64,000 nt of DNA, taken from positions 80,067 to 144,066 of the forward strand of contig CALFSK010000069.1 of NCBI GenBank assembly GCA_937916845.1, given 5' to 3'. Shown here one piece after another: positions 16,731-25,304 of the stretch. The translations under genes were made by a program, and so were the position numbers. The notes beneath the pieces are model-generated. The model had not been told where the DNA came from. It worked only from the letters and a program-made list of their open reading frames with translations, and did no database searches. Position 1 is the first letter of the stretch. Each line of letters opens with the position of its first letter. The DNA is from an uncultured Lactobacillus sp. (GTDB taxonomy: Bacteria > Bacillota > Bacilli > Lactobacillales > Lactobacillaceae).

Positions 16731-16982
16731 ATGGATGAAAACGTTCTTTTTAATCCAGGCGATGCGATTTCAGAATCTCACGATTTTAATCAAGCGCTCC
16801 GGAGTGCCGACATTTATAATGCACAGCACGGTCGTAAGCGTGGGCTACTAATTGCGCGCCCGCTGGAAGAAGAGCACGGTTATTCGGTGTTTTATGCGGA
16901 TGATTTGATTGCAGCGGATGGTCCTAAACCTAAGCCGGATGCACGTAAATACCACGTAGAGAAACGAATTCCCAAAGAATAA
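16731..16982 (+). CDS. Hypothetical 83-aa protein
   Basis: A small, charged soluble protein (MDENVLFNPGDAISESHDFN...). ATG 16731 lies 9 nt after AAGGAG; TATAAT at 16695-16700 is a good -10. The middle AQHGRKRGLLIARPLEEEHGYSVFYAD looks like a compact alpha/beta fold. The family is not recognised. It is preceded by the dipeptidase gene and followed by a strong terminator, so it forms its own unit. Confidence 0.65.
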   Translation: MDENVLFNPGDAISESHDFNQALRSADIYNAQHGRKRGLLIARPLEEEHGYSVFYADDLIAADGPKPKPDARKYHVEKRIPKE

Positions 16983-17000
16983 CGTCATTGTTTAACAAGT

Positions 17001-17038
17001 AACGGAACGACTCTTAACGGAGTCGTCCCGTTTTTTTT
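17001..17038 (+). terminator. Intrinsic terminator
   Basis: AACGG-ACGACTC pairs with GGAGTCGT-CCGTT, followed by eight T. Confidence 0.9.
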
Positions 17039-17043
17039 AGCTT

Positions 17044-17079
17044 AACAGTAACCCATTATATTGAAATTGGGTTACTGTT
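17044..17079. promoter_or_regulatory. Probable BirA operator upstream of bioY-birA
   Basis: AACAGTAACCCA-N12-TGGGTTACTGTT is a perfect 12-bp inverted repeat. A possible -35 TTGAAA (17061-17066) lies in its spacer, 17 bp before TACACT. The downstream BirA carries an N-terminal DNA-binding domain, so self-repression by biotin-loaded BirA is the natural reading. Confidence 0.65.
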
Positions 17080-17120
17080 GGACTACACTGTTAGTAATTT
17101 ATAAAAGGGGTGTGCGGGGT

Positions 17121-17684
17121 ATGACGAATCAACAGCAAATTAAGCACTTAACACAGACCGCGATGGTCACGGCACTAATTATTGTTCTAGGTTTCTTTCC
17201 GGGGATTCCAGTGGGCTTTATTCCAGTACCGATTATTTTACAAAATATGGGGATCTTTTTAGCAGCCGAATTATTAGGACGCAAATACGGCACGGTTGCC
17301 GTGGGGCTTTTTCTAGGTTTAGCCACGCTAGGGTTACCGATTCTATCGGGTGGTCGCGGTGGTGCCGCAGTCTTTGTCGGTCCAACGGGGGGCTACTTAG
17401 TCGCATGGTTACTGGCACCAGTCTTAATCGACACCTTATTGCAACGGACGCACGCCGCGGAAACACAAAACTGGTGGCGAGAGCTACTGATCGTTTGGAT
17501 TGCCGGAATTGGGTTCATCGACATCGTTGGGGCTGTCTGGTTGGCCGTTCAGTCGAACATGGCTTTGCCCGCCGCATTACTCTCCAACTTAGCGTTTGTT
17601 CCGGGAGACTTGATCAAGGGGACGCTGGCCGTCGTGATTGCCCGCCGCGTCCGGAGTGTCGTTGACTTTGGCATTCCGGTTTAG
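17121..17684 (+). CDS. bioY: Biotin ECF transporter substrate-binding component BioY
   Basis: A 187-residue, six-TM S-component that binds biotin in the membrane and needs the shared EcfA/EcfT module encoded elsewhere. BioY motifs are visible: ALIIVLGFFPGIPVGFIPVPIILQN near the start and the LPILSGGRGGAAVFVGPTGGYL signature in the middle. ATG 17121 follows GTGCGGGGT; the frame is open upstream but without a better site. Located 9 bp before birA in one operon behind a 12-bp inverted repeat. Confidence 0.93.
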   Translation: MTNQQQIKHLTQTAMVTALIIVLGFFPGIPVGFIPVPIILQNMGIFLAAELLGRKYGTVAVGLFLGLATLGLPILSGGRGGAAVFVGPTGGYLVAWLLAPVLIDTLLQRTHAAETQNWWRELLIVWIAGIGFIDIVGAVWLAVQSNMALPAALLSNLAFVPGDLIKGTLAVVIARRVRSVVDFGIPV

Positions 17685-17693
17685 GAGGGAAAA

Positions 17694-18674
17694 ATGATGG
17701 TCGTATCAACAAAGGAAAGAATCTTAACGACGTTAATGGCCCACCCCGACGAGTGGTTGTCTGGGGATCAGCTGGCACAACAAGTCGGCATCAGTCGCGA
17801 AAGTGTCTGGAAAGCCATTAACGGGTTACGTAAACGGGGCCACCAAATTGCGAGTCGCAAAAACCGGGGGTATCAGTACGCGGGGAGCCAACAATTAGAC
17901 GAGTTGGCGATTCAAGTCGCGGCTGGCACTGGGTTTGACGGCGTGATTCAGGTGACTGACCAAACGACCTCAACGCAGGACTTGGCAAAGCAATTTTTAA
18001 GCCAGCACGCGCAACCGCAGTTGGCTGCTTTTTTTGCCAATCAGCAGACGGCCGGCTACGGTCGGTTGGGGCGATCATTTTATTCACCTAGTCAAACGGG
18101 ATTATATTTTAGTTTGATTTTACCTAATCCTAGCAACGACTTGTCGCAGGTTGGTTTGCTGACCACCGGGGTCGTTGTCAGTGTTGTGAAGGTGTTACAG
18201 CGGTTTTTCCCAACCCGAGATTTTGGGATGAAATGGGTCAACGACATCTTCTTAAACGATCACAAAGTTGGCGGGATCATTACCGAGGCGAGTATGGAAT
18301 TAGAATCAACTTCGGCGTCGGCTTTTATTGTCGGTGTTGGCTTAAACCTAACGACCGCAACGTTTCCGCGGGAACTAACGGCCATTGCTCAGGGGATTGA
18401 CCCTCAAGCAAATGTGGACCGCAACCGGCTAGCGGCAGCCTTACTCAGCGAACTAGTTGCGGCTTATCAGCAATACCCGACGACCGCGTTTTTACCTTTT
18501 TACCGCGATAAGTCGGTGGTACTTGGCCGTGCAGTGACATTGCAAGTCGGACAACGGACGGTTAACGGAACGGCGTCCGCCATTGATGATCAGGGTGGGT
18601 TAGTCTTACAGTTACCGAATGGTCAGCACCAAAGTTTTACGAGCGGTGAAGTGACGCGAATACGCCAAGCTTAA
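17694..18674 (+). CDS. birA: Bifunctional biotin-protein ligase/biotin operon repressor BirA
   Basis: A 326-residue group II BirA. The N-terminal winged helix (GDQLAQQVGISRESVWKAINGLRKRG, about 23-48) binds the operator. The ligase domain carries QTAGYGRLGRSFYSP (the biotinyl-AMP loop, Tyr replacing Arg in the classic GRGRxGR) and KWVNDIFL. A small C-terminal SH3-like domain completes it. It biotinylates acyl-carboxylase carrier proteins and represses biotin uptake when biotin is abundant. AGGAGGGA precedes the start; Met at 17697 is an equal alternative. Confidence 0.93.
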   Translation: MMVVSTKERILTTLMAHPDEWLSGDQLAQQVGISRESVWKAINGLRKRGHQIASRKNRGYQYAGSQQLDELAIQVAAGTGFDGVIQVTDQTTSTQDLAKQFLSQHAQPQLAAFFANQQTAGYGRLGRSFYSPSQTGLYFSLILPNPSNDLSQVGLLTTGVVVSVVKVLQRFFPTRDFGMKWVNDIFLNDHKVGGIITEASMELESTSASAFIVGVGLNLTTATFPRELTAIAQGIDPQANVDRNRLAAALLSELVAAYQQYPTTAFLPFYRDKSVVLGRAVTLQVGQRTVNGTASAIDDQGGLVLQLPNGQHQSFTSGEVTRIRQA

Positions 18675-18687
18675 ATCGCGCTCAGAT

Positions 18688-18730
18688 AAAAAGACCCGTC
18701 AGAAATTCAAACTTTTCTGATGGGTCTTTT
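18688..18730 (+). terminator. Bidirectional terminator
   Basis: AAAAGACCC-GTCAGAAA pairs with TTTCTGATGGGTCTTTT. It separates convergent birA and the minus-strand gene at 18750. Confidence 0.9.
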
Positions 18731-18749
18731 AGTATTAGTAGCTTAATTT

Positions 18750-19916
18750 TTAAAGGTTACCGGTACTTTTCAGCCGCTTTTCTAAGAGGTAAGCGTCCAT
18801 GTAACCAAAGGATAATTCGACAACTTGGTCAAGTTCAATTAACGTGCCAACGTGGTTGATTTGGTTTTCTTCATCCACGCTGTAGAAAATAAAGTGGCCG
18901 TTTGTGATGGCACCAGGATAACCGGTCATCGCTGGCAACATTGGATTTTCAGTTGTTAAGTGGACCAGGTTATTGAAAGTGCCCGATTGACGTAAAATCG
19001 CTTCGAATAAATCGGTCGTTGCATCGAATAGGCGTTCATTGTTCAAAACGGGTTGAACGTCCAGTTCGTATTGCCGGTTTAATTCAATGAATCCGCGCAT
19101 GGTTTGCAAGTAGTCGGATTGAATCGTGACGGACTCAATTAACGACTGCCGGCAAAGGGTGTAGCCGCCGAACTGGCCGGTCATGTCGACTAGGTTTAAT
19201 AAGACGCTATCGCTGTTGAGGGCGTTAACAAAGCCGACGAAGAACATGTCAGAACCGTCCGCTGAACGAATGGTGATTAGCTGATGTTTTTCTTGGGCCT
19301 GTTTTAAAGTTTCGGCGATTGCAGCTTTGCCGGAAATCTTAATGGTATCTTCATGCTGGTACTTCGTTTTAACGAAGGTGCTCTCTAATAGTAGTTCGTT
19401 ACCGCGAAATTCGATAATTTGAACCGCGTCAAGGTCTAACGACTGCGTGTCGTTGTGGCGGAAGTTGAATTTATCGAACGTTTTAAAATCAAAATTAGCT
19501 GAATTAATATTGGTCACTTGGCCTTCAATGTACTTATCGTTATTGGCCAAGACGAGTAGGACGACTTGCTGGCTAGCCACCGCTTTACTCATGATTTGTG
19601 ATAGAGCAGCGTGACGGTCGTCTAAGTGGAGTGGCTCTTGTGGGACTGCATTCAGACGCTCTGCCGTGGCATTTTCGAGTCGAAACGCCATGTTATCTAA
19701 GTCTTCACTCATCATTTCGACTTCATCGATAACGTCGTAGCGCATAAAAACGGCGCCATCCTGTACCCCGGCGTCATCGTAAGTGTTCATGACCACGCCA
19801 TCGGGTGCCAGACTATCGATATAACCGGTATAAACCACTTCGCTATTAGCCTGATAAAGATTGATGAGGTGGGCTTGTTTTGCTGCTACTTGCAGGTCTT
19901 CCATAATTGTACTCAT
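18750..19916 (-). CDS. Hypothetical protein with about four SH3/Lsm-like repeats
   Basis: A 388-residue cytoplasmic protein with no recognised family name. It shows a recurring pattern 'short strand - GxVxxLxxDxVxLN - basic/acidic strand - IxxV' at about residues 28-70 (GYIDSLAPDGVVMN), 118-172 (GQVTNINSANFDFK), 212-268 (GFVNALNSDSVLLN) and 330-375 (GTLIELDQVVELS). This suggests four small beta-barrels of the Sm/Lsm or SH3 type in one chain. ATG 19916 follows AAGGGGGTTAGACACG and skips 12 residues of an unlikely N-terminal extension. Monocistronic. An RNA- or protein-binding role is conceivable but not shown. Confidence 0.7.
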   Translation of the reverse strand: MSTIMEDLQVAAKQAHLINLYQANSEVVYTGYIDSLAPDGVVMNTYDDAGVQDGAVFMRYDVIDEVEMMSEDLDNMAFRLENATAERLNAVPQEPLHLDDRHAALSQIMSKAVASQQVVLLVLANNDKYIEGQVTNINSANFDFKTFDKFNFRHNDTQSLDLDAVQIIEFRGNELLLESTFVKTKYQHEDTIKISGKAAIAETLKQAQEKHQLITIRSADGSDMFFVGFVNALNSDSVLLNLVDMTGQFGGYTLCRQSLIESVTIQSDYLQTMRGFIELNRQYELDVQPVLNNERLFDATTDLFEAILRQSGTFNNLVHLTTENPMLPAMTGYPGAITNGHFIFYSVDEENQINHVGTLIELDQVVELSFGYMDAYLLEKRLKSTGNL

Positions 19917-20022
19917 CGTGTCTAACCCCCTTAAGTTAGTATGCTTTATCATAGCACTTTTTGGCTAATTGCCGGTACTTTTAGTCACCTAGGGCCTGGT
20001 TTGGTAAGTGACTAAGCTTGCA

Positions 20023-20041
20023 ATATATCTAAAAGATATAT
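20023..20041. promoter_or_regulatory. Palindrome at the padR-like promoter
   Basis: ATATATCT-AAA-AGATATAT, a perfect 8-bp inverted repeat 37 bp before the PadR-like start. PadR-type operators are AT-rich palindromes of this kind; autorepression is inferred. Confidence 0.6.
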
Positions 20042-20077
20042 ATACTAAAGCACGCGAAAGATAGGTGACAATGGACG

Positions 20078-20617
20078 ATGTATGAACTTTTTATTCTTGG
20101 ACAGCTGATGGATCATCCAATGACCGGGTATCAACTGCGCAAAGCGTTGACTAGTGTGGTTGGTCAGGAGTTAACGATCAGTTTCGGAGCGCTCTACCCC
20201 TTGATGGATAAGTTAGCTGCGGCGGAATTACTGACGATGGACTTCAAGCGCACGCCGAGTAAACGACCGCAAAAACTAGCGACGATTACGGCTCATGGTC
20301 AAAAACGGTTTCGCACGTTGGTCCTAGCACCCGTAGCGCTCAACAAGCAAACCCAATTGACTTTTCAGATGAAGGTCAATTTTTTACATTTGCTCACGAT
20401 GGCAGAACGCGGCATGGTACTAACGGATTTTCAACAATTTATCAGTGGTCAGCTAACTCGATTGGCGAGCCAAGCAATGCATATTCATCATAATCCCAAT
20501 ATGTTAGCGGCTGATATTCAGGACGCGTTATTGGTGAACGACTTGCAACGCGTACGGGCGCAGGCCCAATATGACTGGGTGACCCGACGATTAGATCATA
20601 TGGAACGGGAGAAATAG
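20078..20617 (+). CDS. PadR family transcriptional regulator
   Basis: A 179-residue PadR-type regulator. The N-terminal winged helix begins MYELFILGQLMDHPMTGYQLRKAL, followed by FGALYPLMDKL (recognition helix) and the wing RPQKLATITAHG. The longer C-terminal part (about 95-179) is helical and serves for dimerisation. It is 5 bp upstream of a multidrug exporter gene, so the regulator most likely represses that exporter until a toxic compound binds. The start lies some 12 nt after AGGTGA. Confidence 0.88.
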   Translation: MYELFILGQLMDHPMTGYQLRKALTSVVGQELTISFGALYPLMDKLAAAELLTMDFKRTPSKRPQKLATITAHGQKRFRTLVLAPVALNKQTQLTFQMKVNFLHLLTMAERGMVLTDFQQFISGQLTRLASQAMHIHHNPNMLAADIQDALLVNDLQRVRAQAQYDWVTRRLDHMEREK

Positions 20618-20622
20618 AAAAT

Positions 20623-22056
20623 ATGAAAAATACAGCTTTTGCGACGGACCCGCAAATCCAAAAGCACCGCTGGTGGATTTTAGTGGCGGTCTGCCTATTT
20701 ACCTTTATGTCGACGCTGGATGGTAGCATCGTTAATATTGCGTTACCAGTGATGAGTAAGGACTTGGGCATACCGATGAACCAAGCGGAATGGGTCGTTT
20801 CGATTTATTTGATCGTGATTTGCGCACTACTGCTATTATTTGGAAAACTAGGCGACACCTTAGGTAAAATTCGAATCTTCAAAATCGGCTCCGTTCTATT
20901 TACGGTGGGGTCGTTGCTGGCGGGATTTAACTCTGGGCTGACCTTGCTGCTGGTCTCACGGGCCGTTCAGGCGGTGGGCGCAGCCATGACGATGAGTACG
21001 AATAACGGCATCATCACCGAAGTGTTCCCGTTTAAAGAACGCGGGCGTGCACTTGGGATGATTGGGTCCTTCGTTGCCCTCGGAAGTATTGCTGGTCCTG
21101 GGATTGGTGGCTTAATTCTAGCTCACTTAAGTTGGGGCTATATTTTCTGGATCAACATTCCAGTTGGGATTATTGCCATTATTTTAGGCGCTATTATCTT
21201 ACCAAAAGACGTGACCACGACGGCCCAGCCGCTGGATAAGCTCGGTTCCGGGTTATTCGCCGTCTTGATGGTGACACTGTTTGCGGGGATCTTCATTGGA
21301 CAAGAGATTGGGTTTGCGAAACCCATTATTCTATTATTATTTGCGGTATCCGCCATTATCTTGGCCGCCTTTATCCGGGTGGAATTACACCATGATAATC
21401 CAGTGTTGGCGTTGAAGCTGTTCAAAAATGCGCAGTTTAGTATCAGTATTCTCTGTGCTTTACTGATTTTTATCGCTAACTTTTTCTTCAACGTTATTGC
21501 GCCGTTTTATTTGGAAAACGCGCGGGGCTTAGCGGCTAATTATGCGGGCTATGCGTTAATGACGTTCCCGATTGTCCAAGTCATTGTGGCGCCGATTGCC
21601 GGGGCGGTTTCGGATAAAATTGGCCCAGAATTGTTAACGTTTATTGGATTGATTTTGATTTCAATCAGTCAAATTGGTTACATGATGGCCAACTTAGCGA
21701 CGCCGTTATGGATCTTCATGGGCTTTATCGGCCTCGTTGGTTTCGGTAACGGCATCTTCATGGCACCGAATAACTCGATCGTGATGAGTTCGGTACCGGT
21801 CAAAGACCTTGGCGTTGCTGGCGGAATTAACGCGTTAGCGCGTGAACTGGGAATGATTATCGGAATTTCAGCTGCGACGACCGTGCTGTTCTCAGCGATG
21901 AGTCGATCAGCGGGGTACAAAGTCACGTCGTACTTACCAGCTCATCCAGAAATCTTCATCTCCGGGATGCGCGTGGCCTTCATGGTGTCACTGGTGATCT
22001 GCTTGATTGCAACGGTGATTACCGGGATGCGGCTGTTCAAACGGCAACGTGCTTAA
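20623..22056 (+). CDS. DHA2 (EmrB/QacA) family MFS drug:H+ antiporter
   Basis: A 477-residue, 14-TM exporter. Family motifs are clear: LDGSIVNIALPVMSKDLG in TM1 (motif D1), GKLGDTLGKIRIF in loop 2-3 (motif A), SRAVQAVGAAM in TM4 (motif B) and GSIAGPGIGGLIL in TM5 (motif C of antiporters). It is coupled to the PadR-like gene and likely expels hydrophobic toxic compounds. Its 3' end is followed by structured repeat A and a terminator. Confidence 0.92.
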   Translation: MKNTAFATDPQIQKHRWWILVAVCLFTFMSTLDGSIVNIALPVMSKDLGIPMNQAEWVVSIYLIVICALLLLFGKLGDTLGKIRIFKIGSVLFTVGSLLAGFNSGLTLLLVSRAVQAVGAAMTMSTNNGIITEVFPFKERGRALGMIGSFVALGSIAGPGIGGLILAHLSWGYIFWINIPVGIIAIILGAIILPKDVTTTAQPLDKLGSGLFAVLMVTLFAGIFIGQEIGFAKPIILLLFAVSAIILAAFIRVELHHDNPVLALKLFKNAQFSISILCALLIFIANFFFNVIAPFYLENARGLAANYAGYALMTFPIVQVIVAPIAGAVSDKIGPELLTFIGLILISISQIGYMMANLATPLWIFMGFIGLVGFGNGIFMAPNNSIVMSSVPVKDLGVAGGINALARELGMIIGISAATTVLFSAMSRSAGYKVTSYLPAHPEIFISGMRVAFMVSLVICLIATVITGMRLFKRQRA

Positions 22057-22070
22057 AATTAATGCCTAAA

Positions 22071-22190
22071 GAGTGGGCCAAAAGGCGGATAGCTTGCGAG
22101 CATTAACGTGAAATCAGTGATTATTCCGGGGTTTGGAATAGTCGCTGATTTCGGGTTAAGCGGAACAAGCTGCCTTTTGGCGCACGTTTC
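22071..22190 (+). repeat. Structured repeat family A, copy 2
   Basis: Same layout as 1812-1932. Central arms 22110-22127 and 22135-22152 around GGGGTTT pair with two G-U wobbles. The outer stem is AAAGGC/GCCTTT, with AGCTTG/CAAGCT perfectly complementary. It sits between the exporter stop codon and the terminator at 22206. Confidence 0.8.
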
Positions 22191-22205
22191 GACAATAGCA
22201 ATAGG

Positions 22206-22240
22206 AAAAGCCAACCAGAAATTTTTCTGATTGGCTTTTT
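22206..22240 (+). terminator. Intrinsic terminator
   Basis: AAAAGCCAAcCAGAAA pairs with TTTCTGATTGGCTTTTT. Confidence 0.88.
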
Positions 22241-22272
22241 GAGTTTTATCCTTAACTCTTTTTGATTGAATG

Positions 22273-22539
22273 CTAACCCTTTAAGTAACCGTAACTCCCT
22301 AAAATAACGAGGATGTAGCCGGCGACAATAATCAGTGACAACAACATGCCACTGCCTTGCTTAAAGCCGCGCGACTGACAAAAGTTTAAACAACTACTCG
22401 TTACAACGGTGAGTGTTACCCCAATGAGAATGACGCTAAGTAATTGACCCCAACGACCAAATAGAGCACAACCAATCCCAACAATCGTCAAAAGAATAAT
22501 CACCAACCAGCGTTGGCGCGTCGCTAATTGTCGTCGCAT
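22273..22539 (-). CDS. Small three-TM membrane protein
   Basis: An 88-residue protein with a basic N-terminus (MRRQLATRQR) and three hydrophobic segments (about 11-25, 30-49 and 62-83). Met at 22539 is chosen because GGTGGGAT lies 7-8 nt upstream; the ATG five codons earlier has none. No family is recognised. It is convergent with the drug exporter and separate from the dehydrogenase gene. Confidence 0.6.
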   Translation of the reverse strand: MRRQLATRQRWLVIILLTIVGIGCALFGRWGQLLSVILIGVTLTVVTSSCLNFCQSRGFKQGSGMLLSLIIVAGYILVILGSYGYLKG

Positions 22540-22656
22540 GTTTGATCCCACCATCTAAATAGTTAATGTGTTGAATGTTCTGTTTAGTAAAATTTTAACA
22601 TTGCCAGTAGACTTTTTCCAGTCGTTTCAGGGAATTCGCGGGTTAATCTGGGATTC

Positions 22657-23619
22657 CTATGCGCGTTTTTCTTGTTGTTGATCAGCTTGATGGGCCAAAA
22701 CGTCATCGAAAGCGTGGAACTTTTCAATAATGGTGTTGGCAGAGGCTTGAAATTTAGTCTCTTCATCATCGGTCAACGCTAACGTCGTGACACTTTCAAC
22801 CCCGTCCTTACCAATGATGGCCGGTTGTCCAATGTAAGTCTCGAAACGGTCGCTGTAAGCAGATACCGGGCAGGCGAGGCGGGCGTTGGCGAAGACGGCT
22901 TCGCTTAGTTTAACCGCGCAGGTCGCGATGGCAAAACTCGTGTAGCCTTTCCCGGCATGAACTGCCCAGCCACCATGACGTGCTTGAGATTCTAGCGCGT
23001 CTAAATCGAGGTCGTGGGTCTTAGCTAGTTCAGTGATTGGAATCCCGTTGACTTGGACGGTGGACCAGGCGCTGAATTGGGATTCCCCGTGTTCGCCGTA
23101 AACGTAGCCGGTCACGTTTTTAGGATCACAGTCGAAGACTTCGGATACGACCTTTTGCATACGAGCCGTATCAAGAAAGGTCCCCGTGCCGAAGACTTGT
23201 TGCCGGGAGAGCCCGGTTGCACGTTGGAAGTAGTGGGTAATGGCGTCACATGGGTTCATCGTATCAATGACGACACCGTTAAAGCCCGTTGCTTTAACTT
23301 TTGGCGCAATGTCTTGAACGATTTTACGGGTATATTCGAATTCCGCCCACCGGTTGCCGGAAGCGTGATCTAGCGCGTGGATGTTGCCACTAGTGATGAA
23401 AAGGATATCTGTATCCGTTAGTTCTGAGTAGTCGTTAATTTTGATAATGGTTCGGCTATCCAAACGCGCCTGAGCATCTTGTAAGTCCAGTTGTTCAGCC
23501 CGGGCCTTTCCAACGTTCGTATCAATCAAAATCAATTCATCAGCGATTCCTTTACAGACAAGGGTATAAGCAATGGTGGCGCCAACGTGGCCCACACCGA
23601 TAATGGCATATTTTCGCAT
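22657..23619 (-). CDS. L-2-hydroxyacid (L-2-hydroxyisocaproate-type) dehydrogenase
   Basis: A 320-residue NAD-dependent dehydrogenase of the lactate/malate family. The Rossmann motif is GVGHVG (8-13) with Asp33 selecting NAD. The catalytic His177 lies in GEHGES, and D150/R153 form the substrate and relay site. The active-site loop (SGNIHALDHASGNRW) resembles L-2-hydroxyisocaproate dehydrogenase rather than classical L-lactate dehydrogenase. A role in reducing branched 2-oxoacids from amino-acid breakdown is therefore likely. The symbol hicD is used for relatives but which paralogue this is is uncertain. Confidence 0.88.
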   Translation of the reverse strand: MRKYAIIGVGHVGATIAYTLVCKGIADELILIDTNVGKARAEQLDLQDAQARLDSRTIIKINDYSELTDTDILFITSGNIHALDHASGNRWAEFEYTRKIVQDIAPKVKATGFNGVVIDTMNPCDAITHYFQRATGLSRQQVFGTGTFLDTARMQKVVSEVFDCDPKNVTGYVYGEHGESQFSAWSTVQVNGIPITELAKTHDLDLDALESQARHGGWAVHAGKGYTSFAIATCAVKLSEAVFANARLACPVSAYSDRFETYIGQPAIIGKDGVESVTTLALTDDEETKFQASANTIIEKFHAFDDVLAHQADQQQEKRA

Positions 23620-23936
23620 AAAAAAGCCTCCAATTTTATTATTAAGACTATATCTAATAATCTAATCATTCTTTAATAATGGTGACAAGTTTACAGCGGT
23701 GACGGGGCATCGTCAATCAATGAAAAGGGTTACCTTTTAAAAACGTTATTTTCTTAATGGTGAAAGGGGCCACGTCCGTTGACGACGTCTAGGTGCTTAA
23801 GATAACAAGTAAAATAGCGATTGTTACAAAAGATGACATTGATTTGTGGAAAGTCACTAAATTAACGCTGAAAATCGTGAAGGTTGAAAAAAATGAGCCT
23901 AAATATTAAAAAAATTTAGGTTTATTTGATTAGTAA

Positions 23937-23953
23937 TGTTATAATTTATGACA
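23937..23953. promoter_or_regulatory. GlnR box overlapping the amtB -10
   Basis: TGTTATAATTTATGACA matches the GlnR/TnrA consensus TGTNANAWWWTNTNACA at every defined position and contains TATAAT (23940-23945). GlnR bound here would block the promoter under nitrogen excess. A CCTAAAT/ATTTAGG hairpin lies just upstream (23898-23920). Confidence 0.8.
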
Positions 23954-23981
23954 TCAAGTGGTATAGATTGGAGTTGTTATT

Positions 23982-25298
23982 ATGAATGCAGCAAACTCAA
24001 CGTTTTTGATTCTTTCCAGCATATTGGTTTTCTTTATGACGCCCGGTTTAGCCTTTTTCTACGGTGGGTTAGTTTCTAAACGTAACGTTGTCAACACGTT
24101 ATTATCAGTGTTTATGATTTGCGGGTTAGCGATTATTTTATGGTTGGCAGTTGGCTACTCGTTGTCGTTTTCGGGAAACGTTTTTGGCGTTGTTGGTGAT
24201 TTAAAAGCGGTGTGGTTACACGGTGTTGATCTGACTGGGTTGACGCCAACGAAAATTACTAATGGGTTGTACCTCATTTTCCAAATGATGTTTGCGATTA
24301 TTACACCCGCTTTGTTCGTGGGTGCCGTAGTTGGCCGCATTCGCTTTAAATTTCTATTATCATTTATTATTTGTTGGTCGGTATTGATCTATTACCCAAT
24401 GGTTCATATGGTTTGGGATAACGGATTTCTGGCCAACTTAGGGGTCATCGATTTTGCTGGTGGGACGGTGGTCCACATCAACGCTGGGGTGACCGCGCTA
24501 GTTTTGTCGATTTTCCTTGGCCCGCGGCGTAAGTTTGGTCAGGACACTGAAGCCCATTACAACGTGTTGTGGGTGTTACTAGGCACCGCAATTTTGTGGA
24601 TTGGTTGGTACGGCTTTAACGCTGGGTCCGCGTTGGCTATGAATGACATTGCCGTTCAGGCTTTTTTGACGACGACGGTGGCGACCGCGACGTCGATGAT
24701 GACGTGGATGGTTATTGAAATGATTACCCGGGGCAAACCGACGCTTGTGGGCGTCTGCACTGGAACGTTGTGCGGTCTAGTTGGGATTACGCCGGCTTGC
24801 GGGTACGTCACGATTTCGGGGGCGTTCTGGATTGGACTCCTAGCGACCTTTGCGAGTTACGGGTTCATCAGCCTGATTAAACCGCGGTTAGGAATTGACG
24901 ACGCGCTCGATGCGTTTGGTTGCCACGGGGTTTCTGGGATTGTCGGAAGTATTTTGACCGGACTATTTGCCAGTAAGCAGGTCAACAGTTCGATTGCCCA
25001 AAGTGGGCTGTTCTATGGGGGTGGCTTTAAATTGTTTGGCTTACAATTACTAGCCACGGCCTTTACGATTGTGTTTACCGCAGCGATTTGTACGATCATT
25101 ATTGTCGGCTTACGACGAGTCGTTAAGATGCGCGTTGACGAACAGGAAGAAGCACTTGGACTTGATCAAGGCGAACACGGCGAAGTCGCCGACTACACGG
25201 TTCCAATGAGCAAGGAATTGAGTAGTATGCAAGCGCACAGTGAGGAGTTCAAGGGGCAGTTGTCACAGTTGTTGAATCATCAGGAACGGTTCCGATGA
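23982..25298 (+). CDS. amtB: Ammonium transporter
   Basis: A 438-residue Amt/Rh channel with 11 TM segments conducting ammonium into the cell. Signatures include FFYGGLVSKRNVVNTL at the start, VHMVWDNGFLANLGVIDFAGGTVVHINAG (first pore His) and DALDAFGCHGVSGIVG (second pore His). A 45-residue acidic/Gln-rich cytoplasmic tail extends the C-terminus. No glnK (PII) gene follows; a terminator does, which differs from the usual glnK-amtB operon. The GlnR box at 23937 explains nitrogen control. Confidence 0.95.
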   Translation: MNAANSTFLILSSILVFFMTPGLAFFYGGLVSKRNVVNTLLSVFMICGLAIILWLAVGYSLSFSGNVFGVVGDLKAVWLHGVDLTGLTPTKITNGLYLIFQMMFAIITPALFVGAVVGRIRFKFLLSFIICWSVLIYYPMVHMVWDNGFLANLGVIDFAGGTVVHINAGVTALVLSIFLGPRRKFGQDTEAHYNVLWVLLGTAILWIGWYGFNAGSALAMNDIAVQAFLTTTVATATSMMTWMVIEMITRGKPTLVGVCTGTLCGLVGITPACGYVTISGAFWIGLLATFASYGFISLIKPRLGIDDALDAFGCHGVSGIVGSILTGLFASKQVNSSIAQSGLFYGGGFKLFGLQLLATAFTIVFTAAICTIIIVGLRRVVKMRVDEQEEALGLDQGEHGEVADYTVPMSKELSSMQAHSEEFKGQLSQLLNHQERFR

Positions 25299-25304
25299 AA
25301 TGAA

